From Natronomonas pharaonis DSM 2160 (GTDB lineage Archaea > Halobacteriota > Halobacteria > Halobacteriales > Haloarculaceae), in contig NC_007426.1 of assembly GCF_000026045.1 (NCBI RefSeq), positions 62,001-126,000 on the forward strand: 64,000 bases of DNA. Reading direction: 5' to 3'. Under the pieces are notes generated by a model. The model ran no database searches and had not been told where the DNA came from. It saw only the letters and a program-made list of their open reading frames with translations. Made by a program: the position numbers and the translations under genes. Below, piece by piece: positions 45,218 to 54,569 of this stretch; the stretch's first letter is position 1, and each line of letters begins with the position of its first letter.

Positions 45218-46585
45218 TTATCGCCGCCGCCTCGCGACCCGCTCTTCTGCCGTCTCCTCGGCAACGACTTCATACAGCAGCGCCCGACCGCCGTCGTCGC
45301 TGGGGCGCAGCACGCGGCCGAGCCGCTGGGTGAACTCCCGTTGGCTGCCCGACCCGGAGAGAACGACCGCAACGTTGGCGTCGGGAACGTCAACGCCCTC
45401 ATCAAGGACGTTTGCGGCGACGACGCGGGAGTAGTCGCCGCGACGGAACCGGTCGAGTATCTCGCGCCGCTCGTCGGTACCCATCTCGCTGGTTATCGGC
45501 GGTATCAGGAATCGCTCGGCAATGTCGTAGACGAGGTCGGTGTAGGCGGTAAAGACAATGACGCGGTCGCCGTCGTGCCGGTCGAGGATGTCGGCCAGCA
45601 CGGTCAGTTTCCGCTCGGCGTTCATCATCACCTCTCTGGCTCGTTGCTTGGCGAGCAGTGCTTCGCGGGCCTTCGGGTCCGAGCCCGACCGTTTGACGAG
45701 TTCCTGATAATCGCTGCCGGACCGAAGTTGGATGTCCGACGACGCGAGATACTCGGTGAACGTCTGTTGGTGGCGCTCGTAGATGTCCCGCTCTTCGGGC
45801 GTGAGCGGAACTTCGAGCCGGCGGATGTCGTAGTCGGCGAGGTGGTCCCCGGCGAGGTCCTCGGCGGAGCGCTCGTAGACGACCGGACCGACGAGCGTCT
45901 CGATGACCTCGTGTTCGCCGTCGGGGCGTTCGAAGGTAGCAGTCAGCCCGAGGCGAGCCGGCGCGGCCGAGAGCCGCGCGGCGTCGCGGTAGCCCTCGCC
46001 GCCGAGGTGGTGGACCTCATCAAAAACGACCAGCCCGAAGCGGTTCCCGAGGTCCTCAGCCCGAAGATACGCCGAATCGTAGGTCGCGACCGTCAGCGGC
46101 TCGATGCGCTGGACGCCGCCGCCGAGCCGGCCAACCGCCGTCGCATCGCCGAACTCGGCGGATAGCTCCTCGTGCCACTGGTCGAGCAGGTCGACAGTCG
46201 GGACGACAACGAGCGTCGGTGTTTCGAGGGCGGCAATCGCGCCGACGGCCAGTACGGTCTTGCCGCTGCCGGTCGGGAGGACGACGACGCCACGGTCGCC
46301 GTGGCTCCGCCACGCGTCGAGGGCTTCCCGCTGGTAGCCGCGGAGTTCGTATGTCGTCGACAGCCCGTCGACAGCCGGCGTATCGAGGACACGGTCCTCG
46401 ACAGCGAGTCCGCGGTCCCGACAGGTCCGGCGCAGGAACGGATACCGGAACGCCGGCGCGCGATGGCTCTCCGAACGCGGGTCGGCCTCGACAAACGACA
46501 GGCTGGCGAGCCGCTCTGTGCCGTCGCCGTCGATTCGAACCGTGCCCTCGTCGTAGCGGAGCGTGACCACACCGATGTTCGGCAC
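45218..46585 (-). CDS. XPB/Rad25-like DNA helicase
   Basis: 455 residues. Superfamily 2 motifs: LRGYQREALDAW, Walker A VVLPTGSGKTVLAVGA near residue 107, VVVPTVDLLDQWHEEL, DEVHH box VVFDEVHHLGG, LGLTATFER, and C-terminal VIVFTAYTDLVYDIAERF, DEGVDVPDANVAVVLSGSGSQREFTQRLGRVLRP. XPB-type helicases open DNA in repair and transcription. The N-terminal ~80 residues correspond to the damage-recognition part. A partner Bax1/NucS-type nuclease is not adjacent, though some archaea pair XPB with Bax1. Confidence 0.9.
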   Translation of the reverse strand: MPNIGVVTLRYDEGTVRIDGDGTERLASLSFVEADPRSESHRAPAFRYPFLRRTCRDRGLAVEDRVLDTPAVDGLSTTYELRGYQREALDAWRSHGDRGVVVLPTGSGKTVLAVGAIAALETPTLVVVPTVDLLDQWHEELSAEFGDATAVGRLGGGVQRIEPLTVATYDSAYLRAEDLGNRFGLVVFDEVHHLGGEGYRDAARLSAAPARLGLTATFERPDGEHEVIETLVGPVVYERSAEDLAGDHLADYDIRRLEVPLTPEERDIYERHQQTFTEYLASSDIQLRSGSDYQELVKRSGSDPKAREALLAKQRAREVMMNAERKLTVLADILDRHDGDRVIVFTAYTDLVYDIAERFLIPPITSEMGTDERREILDRFRRGDYSRVVAANVLDEGVDVPDANVAVVLSGSGSQREFTQRLGRVLRPSDDGGRALLYEVVAEETAEERVARRRR

Positions 46586-46681
46586 CCGGGGCGTTTAACG
46601 GCGACGGCTGCGGGGATTCGGTCAGAATTGCCGTAAGTTTTGTAACGTCGCTGGGAGATGTCCCGTGTGGTGAGCTGTCGT

Positions 46682-47137
46682 ATGAGCACGAGTTTCAAGG
46701 ATTTCGTCGGTGAGGTACAGCATCGAATCGAGGCTGGCGAACAGGCCGAGGCCGTCAGAACGACGCGGGCGGTGCTGACGACGCTCGGCGAGCGGGTCAG
46801 CGAGGGTGGTGCGACCGACATCGCCAGCCCGCTGCCGAAAGAAATCGACCGGTATCTGCTGGCGGCCGACCACGGGCAAGTCTACGACTACGACACCTTC
46901 ATCCAACGGGTAACAGACCGGCTCAACTACGACGACCTCGAACTCGACAGCGGCCACGGGCAGCCGTCAAACATCGACCAAGGCGAGGCCGTCTACCGCA
47001 CGAAGGCGGTCGTTGCGCTGGTCAGCGACCTCGTTCGTGGCGGTGAGTTGGCGCACGTCGAAGAACAGCTGCCGCCGGAATTCGACGACCTCTTTGAGTT
47101 CTCGAAAACCGACTCGCCCCCTTGGGGTGACGACTGA
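46682..47137 (+). CDS. DUF2267 domain protein
   Basis: 151 residues (an ATG 8 codons upstream at 46658 is possible). The DUF2267 pattern is FKDFVGEVQHRIEAGEQAEAVRTTRAVLTTLGERVSEGGATDIASPLPKEI, followed by a second helical half. The protein is acidic and helical with no catalytic motif; the family has no agreed function. It lies 54 bases upstream of grpE on the same strand and might share stress control, but grpE appears to have its own promoter. Confidence 0.82.
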   Translation: MSTSFKDFVGEVQHRIEAGEQAEAVRTTRAVLTTLGERVSEGGATDIASPLPKEIDRYLLAADHGQVYDYDTFIQRVTDRLNYDDLELDSGHGQPSNIDQGEAVYRTKAVVALVSDLVRGGELAHVEEQLPPEFDDLFEFSKTDSPPWGDD

Positions 47138-47191
47138 CCCGCCCGGGGGCGTTTCTCAACGCTTATTGGCGGCGACCGGCTGCCGTCGTAT

Positions 47192-47845
47192 ATGAGCGAC
47201 GACCAGGGAGACGCCGTCGAAGCGTCATCGGAGGCTGACGAAGAAGCGTCGACATCGCCCGACGAAGGAGACGACCGCGACCCGGTGGCTGCCGTGGCCG
47301 AGCGGGCCGAAAACGACCCTGCGTCGGTCGCGGCGGAACTGGTCGCTCTTCGTGAGGAGGCCGCCGAGTTGGAAACCGAGCGGGACGACCTCGAATCCCG
47401 ACTCAAGCGGAAGCAGGCGGAGTTCCAAAACTACAAGAAGCGACAGGAAAAGCAGCGCGAGAAGGAACGCGCCCGCGCGACAGAAGCGCTCGTCGAAAAG
47501 CTGCTAGAGGTTCGGGACAACCTCAACCGCGCACTCGAACAGGATGCGGACGCCGACATCCGCGAGGGTGTCGAGGCGACCTTCCGGCAGCTCGACGACA
47601 TCCTCGACGGGGAGGGCGTCGAGGCCATCGAACCCGACCCCGGAACCGAGACGGACCCGAAGCGCCACGAGGTACTCCTGCAGGTCGAAAGCGACGAGCC
47701 GGAAGGTACCGTCGCGGAACTCCACCGCCCGGGCTACGAGATGGCCGGCAAAGTCCTCCGTGCGGCGCAGGTGACAGTCTCGGAAGGGCCATCCGGGGAC
47801 AGTGAAGCCGAGGATGACGCCGACGGCGAAGACGGGGACGAATAG
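47192..47845 (+). CDS. grpE: GrpE nucleotide-exchange factor
   Basis: 217 residues. An acidic leader (~1-50) precedes a long coiled coil (LREEAAELETERDDLESRLKRKQAEFQNYKKRQEKQREKE) and the GrpE beta-wing (HEVLLQVESDEPEGTVAELHRPGYEMAGKVLRAAQVTV). It releases ADP from DnaK. The gene sits directly upstream of dnaK, but a 133-base gap with a TATA-like box shows that dnaK can also be transcribed alone. A GCTTATTGG about 28 bases before the ATG is a plausible TATA box for grpE. Confidence 0.96.
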   Translation: MSDDQGDAVEASSEADEEASTSPDEGDDRDPVAAVAERAENDPASVAAELVALREEAAELETERDDLESRLKRKQAEFQNYKKRQEKQREKERARATEALVEKLLEVRDNLNRALEQDADADIREGVEATFRQLDDILDGEGVEAIEPDPGTETDPKRHEVLLQVESDEPEGTVAELHRPGYEMAGKVLRAAQVTVSEGPSGDSEAEDDADGEDGDE

Positions 47846-47944
47846 CGCTTCTGTTTATATCCCTCGGTCCGGGCAGCACCGGTGAACCAAAACCACCAGA
47901 AGAGACGGTGACGCATCCGAACCACTCTCGGCCCGTCTAGCAAC

Positions 47945-47950
47945 TTTTAA
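47945..47950 (+). promoter_or_regulatory. TATA-like box of dnaK
   Basis: TTTTAA, 29-34 bases before the dnaK ATG at 47979, in the 133-base gap after grpE. This suggests separate heat-shock control of dnaK. Confidence 0.5.
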
Positions 47951-47978
47951 CCGACTTAATCCGGTATAGCCGAACAAG

Positions 47979-49949
47979 ATGGCGAGCAACAAGATTCTCG
48001 GTATCGACCTCGGTACCACCAACTCCGCGTTTGCGGTCATGGAGGGTGGCGACCCCGAGATAATCGTCAACAGCGAGGGCGAACGGACGACGCCGTCGGT
48101 TGTCGCCTTCACCGACGACGGCGAACGGCTTGTCGGCAAGCCGGCCAAGAACCAGGCGGTCCAAAACCCCGAGGACACGATTCAGTCCATCAAGCGACAC
48201 ATGGGGGAAGACGACTACACCGTCGAGGTCGGCGACGACGAGTACACACCCGAGCAGATCTCGGCGATGATTCTCCAGAAGATCAAACGCGACGCCGAGG
48301 AGTACCTCGGCGACGACATCGAGAAGGCCGTTATCACGGTGCCGGCCTACTTCAACGACCGACAGCGACAGGCGACCAAGGACGCCGGCGAAATCGCCGG
48401 CTTCGAGGTCGAACGCATCGTCAACGAGCCGACGGCGGCTGCGATGGCCTACGGGCTCGACGACGAGTCCGACCAGACGGTGCTCGTCTACGACCTCGGC
48501 GGCGGCACCTTCGACGTCTCCATCCTCGATCTGGGCGGCGGCGTCTACGAGGTCGTCGCCACGAACGGTGACAACGACCTCGGCGGCGACGACTGGGACG
48601 AAGCCATCATTGACTATCTGGCCGACTCCTTCGAAGAGGAACACGGTATCGACCTCCGTGAGGACCGACAGGCGCTCCAGCGGCTTCACGAGGCCGCCGA
48701 GGAGGCGAAAATCGAGCTCTCCTCGCGGAAGGAGACGAACATCAACCTGCCGTTCATCGCGGCGACCGACGAGGGGCCGCTCAACCTCGAAGAGAGCATC
48801 TCGCGAGCGAAGTTCGAGTCGCTGACGAGCGACCTCGTCGAGCGCACTGTCGGCCCGACCGAACAGGCGCTTGACGATGCTGGCTACTCGAAGGGCGACA
48901 TCGATGAAGTCATCCTCGTCGGTGGGTCGACCCGGATGCCGATGGTCCAAGAGAAAGTCGAGGAACTGACGGGCCAAGAGCCAAAAAAGAACGTCAACCC
49001 CGACGAAGCGGTCGGTCTCGGGGCAGCCATTCAGGGCGGCGTGCTCTCCGGCGATGTCGACGACATCGTCCTGCTGGACGTGACGCCGCTGTCGCTCGGT
49101 ATCGAGGTCAAGGGCGGCCTCTTCGAGCGTCTCATCGACAAGAACACGACCATCCCGACCGAGGCCTCGAAGGTCTTTACGACCGCCGCCGACAACCAGA
49201 CCTCGGTCAACATCCGCGTCTTCCAAGGCGAGCGCGAAATCGCCGAGGAAAACGAACTACTCGGTGCATTCCAGCTAACCGGCATCCCGCCGGCACCCGC
49301 CGGAACACCGCAGATTGAGGTGACGTTCAACATCGACGAAAACGGCATCGTCAACGTCGAGGCCGAAGACCAAGGCTCCGGCAACAAGGAAGACATCACC
49401 ATCGAGGGCGGCGTCGGCCTCTCCGACGAGGAGATCGAGGAGATGCAGGAAGAAGCCGAAAAGCACGCCGAGGAAGACGAAAAGCGCCGCGAGCGCATCG
49501 AGGCCCGCAACGAGGCCGAATCGACGCTCCAGCGCGCCGAGACGCTCCTCGACGAAAACGAAGACGCGGTCGACGACGACCTCCGTGCCGACATCGAGGC
49601 GTCGATGGACGACCTCCGCGAGGTCGTCGAAGACGAGGACGCCGACACCGACGAACTCACCGAGGCGACCGAGGCACTCGCCGAAGCGCTCCAGGAAATC
49701 GGCAAGCAGATGTACCAACAGCAGGCCGGTGAAGGCGGAGCCGGCGCTGGTGCAGGCGCCGCAGGCGGTATGGGCGGCGCTGGCCCCGGTGGCATGGGCG
49801 GTGCCGGTCCCGGCGGTATGGGTGGCGCTGGCCCCGGTGGCATGGGCGGCGCCGGTCCGGGTGCCGGTGCCGGCCAGCAAGGCGACGGCGAGGAGTTCGT
49901 CGACGCCGACTTCGAGGACGTCGACGACGAAGACGACGAAGACGAATAA
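47979..49949 (+). CDS. dnaK: Chaperone DnaK (Hsp70)
   Basis: 656 residues. The ATPase domain begins [24 protein letters not shown], with [52 protein letters not shown] and [17 protein letters not shown]. The substrate domain starts near [16 protein letters not shown]. The C-terminal lid ends in a long Gly-Ala-Met tail made of tandem repeats and an acidic end (DEDDEDE). It refolds proteins with GrpE and a DnaJ partner, but no dnaJ gene lies near in this window. Downstream is an unrelated ion-regulation gene. Confidence 0.97.
   Translation: MASNKILGIDLGTTNSAFAVMEGGDPEIIVNSEGERTTPSVVAFTDDGERLVGKPAKNQAVQNPEDTIQSIKRHMGEDDYTVEVGDDEYTPEQISAMILQKIKRDAEEYLGDDIEKAVITVPAYFNDRQRQATKDAGEIAGFEVERIVNEPTAAAMAYGLDDESDQTVLVYDLGGGTFDVSILDLGGGVYEVVATNGDNDLGGDDWDEAIIDYLADSFEEEHGIDLREDRQALQRLHEAAEEAKIELSSRKETNINLPFIAATDEGPLNLEESISRAKFESLTSDLVERTVGPTEQALDDAGYSKGDIDEVILVGGSTRMPMVQEKVEELTGQEPKKNVNPDEAVGLGAAIQGGVLSGDVDDIVLLDVTPLSLGIEVKGGLFERLIDKNTTIPTEASKVFTTAADNQTSVNIRVFQGEREIAEENELLGAFQLTGIPPAPAGTPQIEVTFNIDENGIVNVEAEDQGSGNKEDITIEGGVGLSDEEIEEMQEEAEKHAEEDEKRRERIEARNEAESTLQRAETLLDENEDAVDDDLRADIEASMDDLREVVEDEDADTDELTEATEALAEALQEIGKQMYQQQAGEGGAGAGAGAAGGMGGAGPGGMGGAGPGGMGGAGPGGMGGAGPGAGAGQQGDGEEFVDADFEDVDDEDDEDE
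49764..49859 (+). repeat. Four tandem 24-base repeats in the dnaK tail
   Basis: Four consecutive 24-base units each encoding GGMGGAGP, in frame, in the Gly-rich C-terminal tail of DnaK. Third-base differences between units show they are not recent exact copies. Such tails vary in length between strains. Confidence 0.85.
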
Positions 49950-49990
49950 CGGGATTGAACGACCCGCAGCCGGGCGGTTCCGTGGCAAGG

Positions 49991-49997
49991 TTTTTTA
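49991..49997 (+). promoter_or_regulatory. TATA-like box of PhoU/TrkA_C gene
   Basis: TTTTTTA, 25-31 bases before the ATG at 50022; leaderless spacing. Confidence 0.5.
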
Positions 49998-50021
49998 CCA
50001 CCGCGTAGGGATTGTAGCCTC

Positions 50022-51230
50022 ATGACCGGCTTCGATGAGGGGGCGCAACCGAGAACTGTCGATTACGAGCCGAGAAGCGTCAAGGACCTCCTCGTCGAGA
50101 TGAAGGACACCTCCGAGTTACTCATCGATTTAGCGTACTCGGCGGTGCTCCACCAGAACGACGAACTCGCCAGCGAGGTGCTCGCGCTCGAAGAAAAGAT
50201 GGATGTCCTTCAGATGCGAGCCCGGATGAGTCTAATGTTGGCGGTCCGGAACCCGAAGGAGGCCGAAGCCCTCGCCCCTGTGTTGGGCATCGTCGCCGGT
50301 GCAGACCACGTCAGCGACGCTGCCGCGGACATTGCGAAGATTGTCCTCGACGACATCGGCCTCCCGGAGTCGATGCGGGCGGCGCTACCGGAAGCCGTCG
50401 AGACGCTTGTCCGCGGCACCGTCGCGCCGGCATCGAGCTACACCGGGCGGACACTCGAAGGAATCAATCTCGAGTCCGAGACGGGGGTCCGTGTCATCGG
50501 CATCCGGCGGGGCGACGAATGGATACTGAACCCGGGACCGGAGACGAAGCTCGCAGCGGAGGATACGGTGTTTCTCCGCGGGCCGGAACAGCGCCTCGAT
50601 GAAGTCTACATGACGCTGACCGGCACGGAATACGAGTCGACGGAGCCGCCGGAGCCCGATATCGACGACCTCGAACGGGCCGTCGACTCTATCATCCTGA
50701 TGAAGAACCTCTCGGAGCTGGCGGTAGATTTAGCCTACGGGAGCGTGCTCTTCGACAGCGATGAACTCGCAGCGGAGGTCAGGAACCTCGAAGTCGAGGT
50801 CGATGCCCTCCGGTCGCGGTTCGAGGCGTGGCTGCTCGGTGCGGCCGCCGATGCCGACGACCCTGTCGCCCTGCGGGGCCTCATCTACCTCGGCGTCTCG
50901 ACGGAGACAATCAGCGATGCGGCCCTCGATATCTCCGAGGGCGTGCTGCGCGGACTGACGGTCCATCCCGTCGTCGAGTTGGCGGTCCAAGAATCCGACG
51001 AGCTGCTCGTCCGCGTTGCGGTCGAGGAGGGAAGCGACCTCGATGGAACCGACATCGAAGCCGGCGTTCCGGTGACAGAGCTGGGGATGAACGTCATCGC
51101 TGTCAGACGGCCTGACGAGGGATGGTTGCTCGTCTCCGACATCGACCTGACACTGCAGCCCGGCGACGTACTCATCGCCAAGGGAACCCGGACGTCTGCC
51201 GCGGAGTTCCGGGAGCTGGCCGTCGCTTGA
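50022..51230 (+). CDS. Duplicated PhoU-TrkA_C ion-transport regulator
   Basis: 402 residues built as two copies of PhoU-like helical bundle plus TrkA_C (RCK_C) domain. Unit 1: bundle ~17-118 (VKDLLVEMKDTSELLIDLAYSAVLHQNDELASEVLALEEKMD) then RCK_C ~128-196 (RTLEGINLESETGVRVIGIRRGDEWI). Unit 2: bundle ~215-315 (MKNLSELAVDLAYGSVLFDSDELAAEVRNLEVEVDALR) then RCK_C ~320-402 (LDGTDIEAGVPVTELGMNVIAVRRPDEGWLL). RCK_C domains sense ligands for K+ or Mg2+ transport. It faces the split MgtE pair with 12 bases between stops, so it is a likely regulatory partner of that transporter (inference). Confidence 0.88.
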   Translation: MTGFDEGAQPRTVDYEPRSVKDLLVEMKDTSELLIDLAYSAVLHQNDELASEVLALEEKMDVLQMRARMSLMLAVRNPKEAEALAPVLGIVAGADHVSDAAADIAKIVLDDIGLPESMRAALPEAVETLVRGTVAPASSYTGRTLEGINLESETGVRVIGIRRGDEWILNPGPETKLAAEDTVFLRGPEQRLDEVYMTLTGTEYESTEPPEPDIDDLERAVDSIILMKNLSELAVDLAYGSVLFDSDELAAEVRNLEVEVDALRSRFEAWLLGAAADADDPVALRGLIYLGVSTETISDAALDISEGVLRGLTVHPVVELAVQESDELLVRVAVEEGSDLDGTDIEAGVPVTELGMNVIAVRRPDEGWLLVSDIDLTLQPGDVLIAKGTRTSAAEFRELAVA

Positions 51231-51242
51231 AACGGACCGCGC

Positions 51243-51893
51243 TCAGAGGAGAAGGACTACGAACTCCACGAGCGCCGCGGTCGTCTCCTCGATACCGTCC
51301 CCGAAGTCTTGGTCGAGCACGAGAATCGCAACGCCCGACAGTATCAGAACGCCACAGATGTCAGCGACGTTCGTGACGACGGGGATGGTCGTGTCGTCGG
51401 GGTCCAGCCCCATCCGGTAGGAGACGTAGGTCGCGCTGACCGCGAGGAGAATCGCCAGCACGGCCAGCGACATCCCGCTGAGAAGCGAGATGAGAAGCAG
51501 GTCAAAAAGCGGCAGCGGCTCGCCGGTGATAAACTGCCCGACCCCGTAAGCGGCGAAGCCGAGAATCGTGAAGATGGTCGCCGCCAGCCCCAAGATTGCG
51601 ATGACGTTCGTCCACAGCGCCGTATCTCGGATGTCGAACTCGAGGACGCCGAGGTGGAGCCGCGTCGAGAGCCGCGAGGCGAGGATGCAGCCGAGATTGC
51701 CGCCCATGTCGATCATCACCGGCACCAAGACGAGCAGCGTCGGGTTGCCGAGATACGTCTCCTCGAGCGTCTCCAAGACGGCTCCGGACACCATCTGCAG
51801 AATGCTCAGGCCGATGAGGATGGGGGCCATCGTTAGCACGATGGCGCGCGTTGACCACGTGTTCAGGGAGCCGACACCGGATGGGGCGACCAT
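51243..51893 (-). CDS. MgtE/SLC41-type divalent cation transporter, second half
   Basis: 216 residues, about five membrane helices. MgtE transmembrane-domain features are LVLVPVMIDMGGNLGCILASRLSTRLHLG and RMGLDPDDTTIPVVTNVADICGVLIL, with the D-P-D-D pore-region acidic residues. It lacks the cytosolic N and CBS domains of bacterial MgtE. It starts immediately after the stop of the homologous half upstream (TAG then ATG with no gap), so the two halves most likely form one channel. Confidence 0.88.
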   Translation of the reverse strand: MVAPSGVGSLNTWSTRAIVLTMAPILIGLSILQMVSGAVLETLEETYLGNPTLLVLVPVMIDMGGNLGCILASRLSTRLHLGVLEFDIRDTALWTNVIAILGLAATIFTILGFAAYGVGQFITGEPLPLFDLLLISLLSGMSLAVLAILLAVSATYVSYRMGLDPDDTTIPVVTNVADICGVLILSGVAILVLDQDFGDGIEETTAALVEFVVLLL

Positions 51894-52472
51894 CTATATC
51901 AACACCCCCACGACGAGGACAGCGGTATAGAGGAAAACGACGCCGAAGATGTCACCGAGCGTCGTCACGACGGGGCCGACGAGGTTGTCGGGGTCCATCC
52001 CGTATTTGTAGCCGGCAAAGACCAGCGCGAGCAGCCCGACAATGAGAACGACGGAGGTCAGGACGCCTGCGATGAGCATAATCGAGACGAGCGCGAGCAA
52101 TGATGCCTCCGACTCGGGGCGGAGGAAGCCAATGACGACCCACGAGAGAAAACCGATGAACACCGAGATGCCGATGCCGTTGATGAAAGAAGCGGTGACG
52201 GCGTTGATGAGCCGGCGGTCCCATTCAAATCGCGGCTCGATGAGCCCCTGGTGAAGCCCGGAGGAGATTCTGGCACCGAGCGCCCCGTAGACGTTACCTC
52301 GGGTACCGAGGAACGCGGGCAGAAGCAGTAGTAATCCGGGGAACTGCTCGAACCCGTCGGTCATGCCCTCAGTCCCCAGTACCGACCCGGCGAAGATGCC
52401 GCCGCCGAGACTGACAACGAGAATAGCGATGCTCTCACGGTAAATCCGCCAGGCCCCGTGACGAGCGTCCAT
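51894..52472 (-). CDS. MgtE/SLC41-type divalent cation transporter, first half
   Basis: 192 residues, about five membrane helices. Key stretches are LLLLPAFLGTRGNVYGALGARISSGLHQG and YKYGMDPDNLVGPVVTTLGDIFGVVFLY, with the conserved acidic residue after M in GMDPDN that lines the Mg2+ pore in MgtE. It is paralogous to the downstream half. A TATA-like TTTTATG lies about 25-30 bases upstream on the minus strand. Transports Mg2+ or another divalent cation by family membership. Confidence 0.88.
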   Translation of the reverse strand: MDARHGAWRIYRESIAILVVSLGGGIFAGSVLGTEGMTDGFEQFPGLLLLLPAFLGTRGNVYGALGARISSGLHQGLIEPRFEWDRRLINAVTASFINGIGISVFIGFLSWVVIGFLRPESEASLLALVSIMLIAGVLTSVVLIVGLLALVFAGYKYGMDPDNLVGPVVTTLGDIFGVVFLYTAVLVVGVLI

Positions 52473-52529
52473 ACCCGTGTGTGACGGAGTTCGTTCATAA
52501 AACTACCCACCGCGGGAGAGCGTCCGGAA

Positions 52530-52538
52530 TTAATAAAT
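52530..52538 (+). promoter_or_regulatory. TATA-like box of the FAD oxidoreductase gene
   Basis: TTAATAAAT, 25-33 bases before the GTG at 52563. This spacing decides in favour of GTG 52563 over the TTG at 52551. Confidence 0.5.
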
Positions 52539-52562
52539 AGTGATTAGCTCTTGATAACAAAT

Positions 52563-53762
52563 GTGAACGAGTTCGTCATCGTTGGTGGTGGCGTCCACGG
52601 GACGTACCTCGCCAACCGGGCTACAGCGGAGTACGACCCCGAAGACATCACTATCGTCGACCCAGCACCGCGGCTGCTTTCGACGTTCCGGCAGCGTGCG
52701 GCGCGGTGCGGCATGACTGAGCTCCGGTCGCCATTCGTCCATCATCTCGGCCGTGACCCGTTCGACCTCGAGACGTTCGCTCACTCCCGTGGCCGGGAAG
52801 CGGAGCTGGTGCCAACGCCGAACTATCCACCCCGGCCGACGCTGTCGCTGTTTTGTGACCACGCTGCCCATGTTATTGCGCGCCGCGGCCTTGACGCGCT
52901 CCACCGCCGGGGGACCGTGACTGATGTCCGCGACGCCGGGGACGGGCTAGTCGTTGAGACAACCGGGGGAACGCTCCGGAGCCGGCGGGTCGTGCTTGCA
53001 GTCGGACACGGACCGCCGTCGCTCCCCGAGTGGGCCGGCGATGCCATCGACCACGTCTGGGACGACGCCCCCAACAGCGGCCGAACAGCGTCACCGCGTG
53101 CGGTCGCCGCCGACGGCGGGAACGTCGTCGCCGACGGCGATGGCGTTGCTGAAAATACCAACGATAAGGCCCCGGATATCGTCGTCGGGGGCGGCAGCAC
53201 GGCCGCGCAGGTGGCACTGCAGCGCAACGCGGATATCCTGTTGAGCCGCCATCCGCTCCGGACGTCAGTCACCGAGGCTGAGCCGCCGTGGGTGAACTGG
53301 CCACACATCCAGCGGGAGCTTCACGGCCACCCGCCGGGGTCGAAGGCCCGGCTCAAGACGGTCCGGGAGGCCAGAAAGTCCGGCACGATACGGCCGCAGC
53401 TCCGGGACCGTCTCGAAGCGAGCGATGTCTCTGTGGTTGTCGGCGAGGTCGAAAGCGCCGTCGAAACGGACGACGCTGTTCGGCTTCGGCTGACCGACGG
53501 CCGGCCGCTTGCCGGCGACGCGGTGTGCTGTGCGACCGGGTTCGAACCGCCGTGGGACCGCCCGTTCGTCCGCCGGCTCGCATCGTCGCTGGGATTGGAG
53601 CGCGGCTATGACGGGATGCCCGTGCTTGACGATGCGACAGTATCGTGGCGGGGCGACACCGACGGCATCTACGCGAGCGGCGCGCTCGCTGCTGGGACGG
53701 TCGGCCCGTTCGCCGGCAACGTCATCGGTGCACGTCGGGCCGCAGACCGCATCGTCGGCTAG
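52563..53762 (+). CDS. FAD/NAD(P)-binding oxidoreductase, monooxygenase-like
   Basis: 399 residues. An N-terminal FAD-binding Rossmann site EFVIVGGGVHGTYLANRA precedes SPFVHHLGRDPFDLETFA and a second GxGxx(G/A)-type NAD(P) site (PDIVVGGGSTAAQVALQ). VCCATGFEPPWD is the ATG-type motif of flavin monooxygenases, and the tail has YASGALAAGTVGPFAGNVIGARRAADRI. The overall layout resembles lysine/ornithine N-monooxygenase-like and SidA-type proteins; the substrate is unknown. Its stop overlaps that of the convergent hypothetical gene by 4 bases. Confidence 0.85.
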   Translation: MNEFVIVGGGVHGTYLANRATAEYDPEDITIVDPAPRLLSTFRQRAARCGMTELRSPFVHHLGRDPFDLETFAHSRGREAELVPTPNYPPRPTLSLFCDHAAHVIARRGLDALHRRGTVTDVRDAGDGLVVETTGGTLRSRRVVLAVGHGPPSLPEWAGDAIDHVWDDAPNSGRTASPRAVAADGGNVVADGDGVAENTNDKAPDIVVGGGSTAAQVALQRNADILLSRHPLRTSVTEAEPPWVNWPHIQRELHGHPPGSKARLKTVREARKSGTIRPQLRDRLEASDVSVVVGEVESAVETDDAVRLRLTDGRPLAGDAVCCATGFEPPWDRPFVRRLASSLGLERGYDGMPVLDDATVSWRGDTDGIYASGALAAGTVGPFAGNVIGARRAADRIVG

Positions 53763-54163
53763 GGCCAGCCGGTGTGTTCTTCGTCGTCGTCCGTCTCCGT
53801 CGCCAGCACCCACCCGGCCGTCTCGGCAGCCTCAGCCACGGGGCGGTACTCCCAGCCGTGTCGCTCGGCGGCGTCCTCGATGTCGTCGTGTGCGGCGACC
53901 AGAATATACCGGTCGGCGTCGTGTTCCGGCTGCCCTTTGACCTTCGGGAGGCTCTCGTGGCGACTCCGCGGCCCTGGCAGGAAGTCGGGGTTGAAGCCGT
54001 AGTCACGGGCCCGCTTGCGGACCAGATGCGTCGGCTCGTCGCTGATGATGCCGAGATGACTGGTCCAGCCCATCGTGTCGCGGATGACGCCGGCGGGGTC
54101 CGCGAGCCGCTCTAGTGCGGCAAGCTCGAAGGCGAGCGTGATGCGTTCGGCGTCGTCTGTCAT
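53759..54163 (-). CDS. Conserved haloarchaeal-type hypothetical protein
   Basis: 134 residues. It is acidic, with a helical N-terminus (ERITLAFELAALERLADPAGVIRDTMGWTSHLGIISDEP) and a short alpha/beta C-terminal part (DRYILVAAHDDIEDAAERHGWEYRPV). The pattern resembles a small haloarchaeal family (DUF7124 by recollection). No membrane segment or catalytic motif. It lies 38 bases downstream of the next gene's promoter region with no clear operon partner. The function is unknown. Confidence 0.72.
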   Translation of the reverse strand: MTDDAERITLAFELAALERLADPAGVIRDTMGWTSHLGIISDEPTHLVRKRARDYGFNPDFLPGPRSRHESLPKVKGQPEHDADRYILVAAHDDIEDAAERHGWEYRPVAEAAETAGWVLATETDDDEEHTGWP

Positions 54164-54201
54164 GGGATTCGATAGGGAGGAAACGCCGAAAACGGTGTCG
54201 G

Positions 54202-54495
54202 TCAGCCGAGCGTCCGCACGAGAAGGTTGCCGGCGGCGACGGCTCCGAGTGCTGCGCTTACCTGTACGGTCGCCCCGACCGGAGCAAAGACGCCGAGCAA
54301 CACGACGAGCACGGCGAAGGCGATGACGCCGACCTCGATGCGTCGGACCGGCACGTCGATGTCGAGGCTGTGTTCGACCTCGAGGCTCGTCGCACCGGTC
54401 ACGTCGACGTTATGGTCCATGTTGTCGGCAAGAAACTCCGTCGGGACGAAAAGCTCCGGACCGAAGAGCGGTTGACGGTCGTCGTCGTTAGCCAT
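54202..54495 (-). CDS. Small membrane protein, hypothetical
   Basis: 97 residues from ATG 54495, which has a TATA-like box at 54517-54525. The N-terminal half is soluble and acidic (PELFVPTEFLADNMDHNVDVTGATSLEVEHSLDIDV), and the C-terminal half has two membrane helices (VGVIAFAVLVVLLGVFAPVGA; VQVSAALGAVAAGNLLVRTLG). Divergent from mutS across ~75 bases. No function can be assigned. Confidence 0.7.
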   Translation of the reverse strand: MANDDDRQPLFGPELFVPTEFLADNMDHNVDVTGATSLEVEHSLDIDVPVRRIEVGVIAFAVLVVLLGVFAPVGATVQVSAALGAVAAGNLLVRTLG

Positions 54496-54516
54496 ACCTG
54501 TTCGTTTATCGCCGCC

Positions 54517-54525
54517 ATCAATAAG
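54517..54525 (-). promoter_or_regulatory. TATA-like box of the small membrane protein gene
   Basis: CTTATTGAT on the minus strand, 22-30 bases before the ATG at 54495. On the other strand GTATTTGG near 54540 has the right spacing for mutS at 54570. Confidence 0.45.
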
Positions 54526-54569
54526 CCGGCGGTCGGTGAGTATTTGGCCGCCGAGGCGCACCATCGCAC

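Noticed and set aside
47937-49226. 429-residue minus-strand frame opposite dnaK
   Set aside because: Antisense of a highly conserved gene, a common artefact with Hsp70 genes.
49764-49859. Short tandem units that could look like a repeat array
   Set aside because: In-frame GGMGGAGP coding repeats of DnaK, without spacers; not CRISPR.
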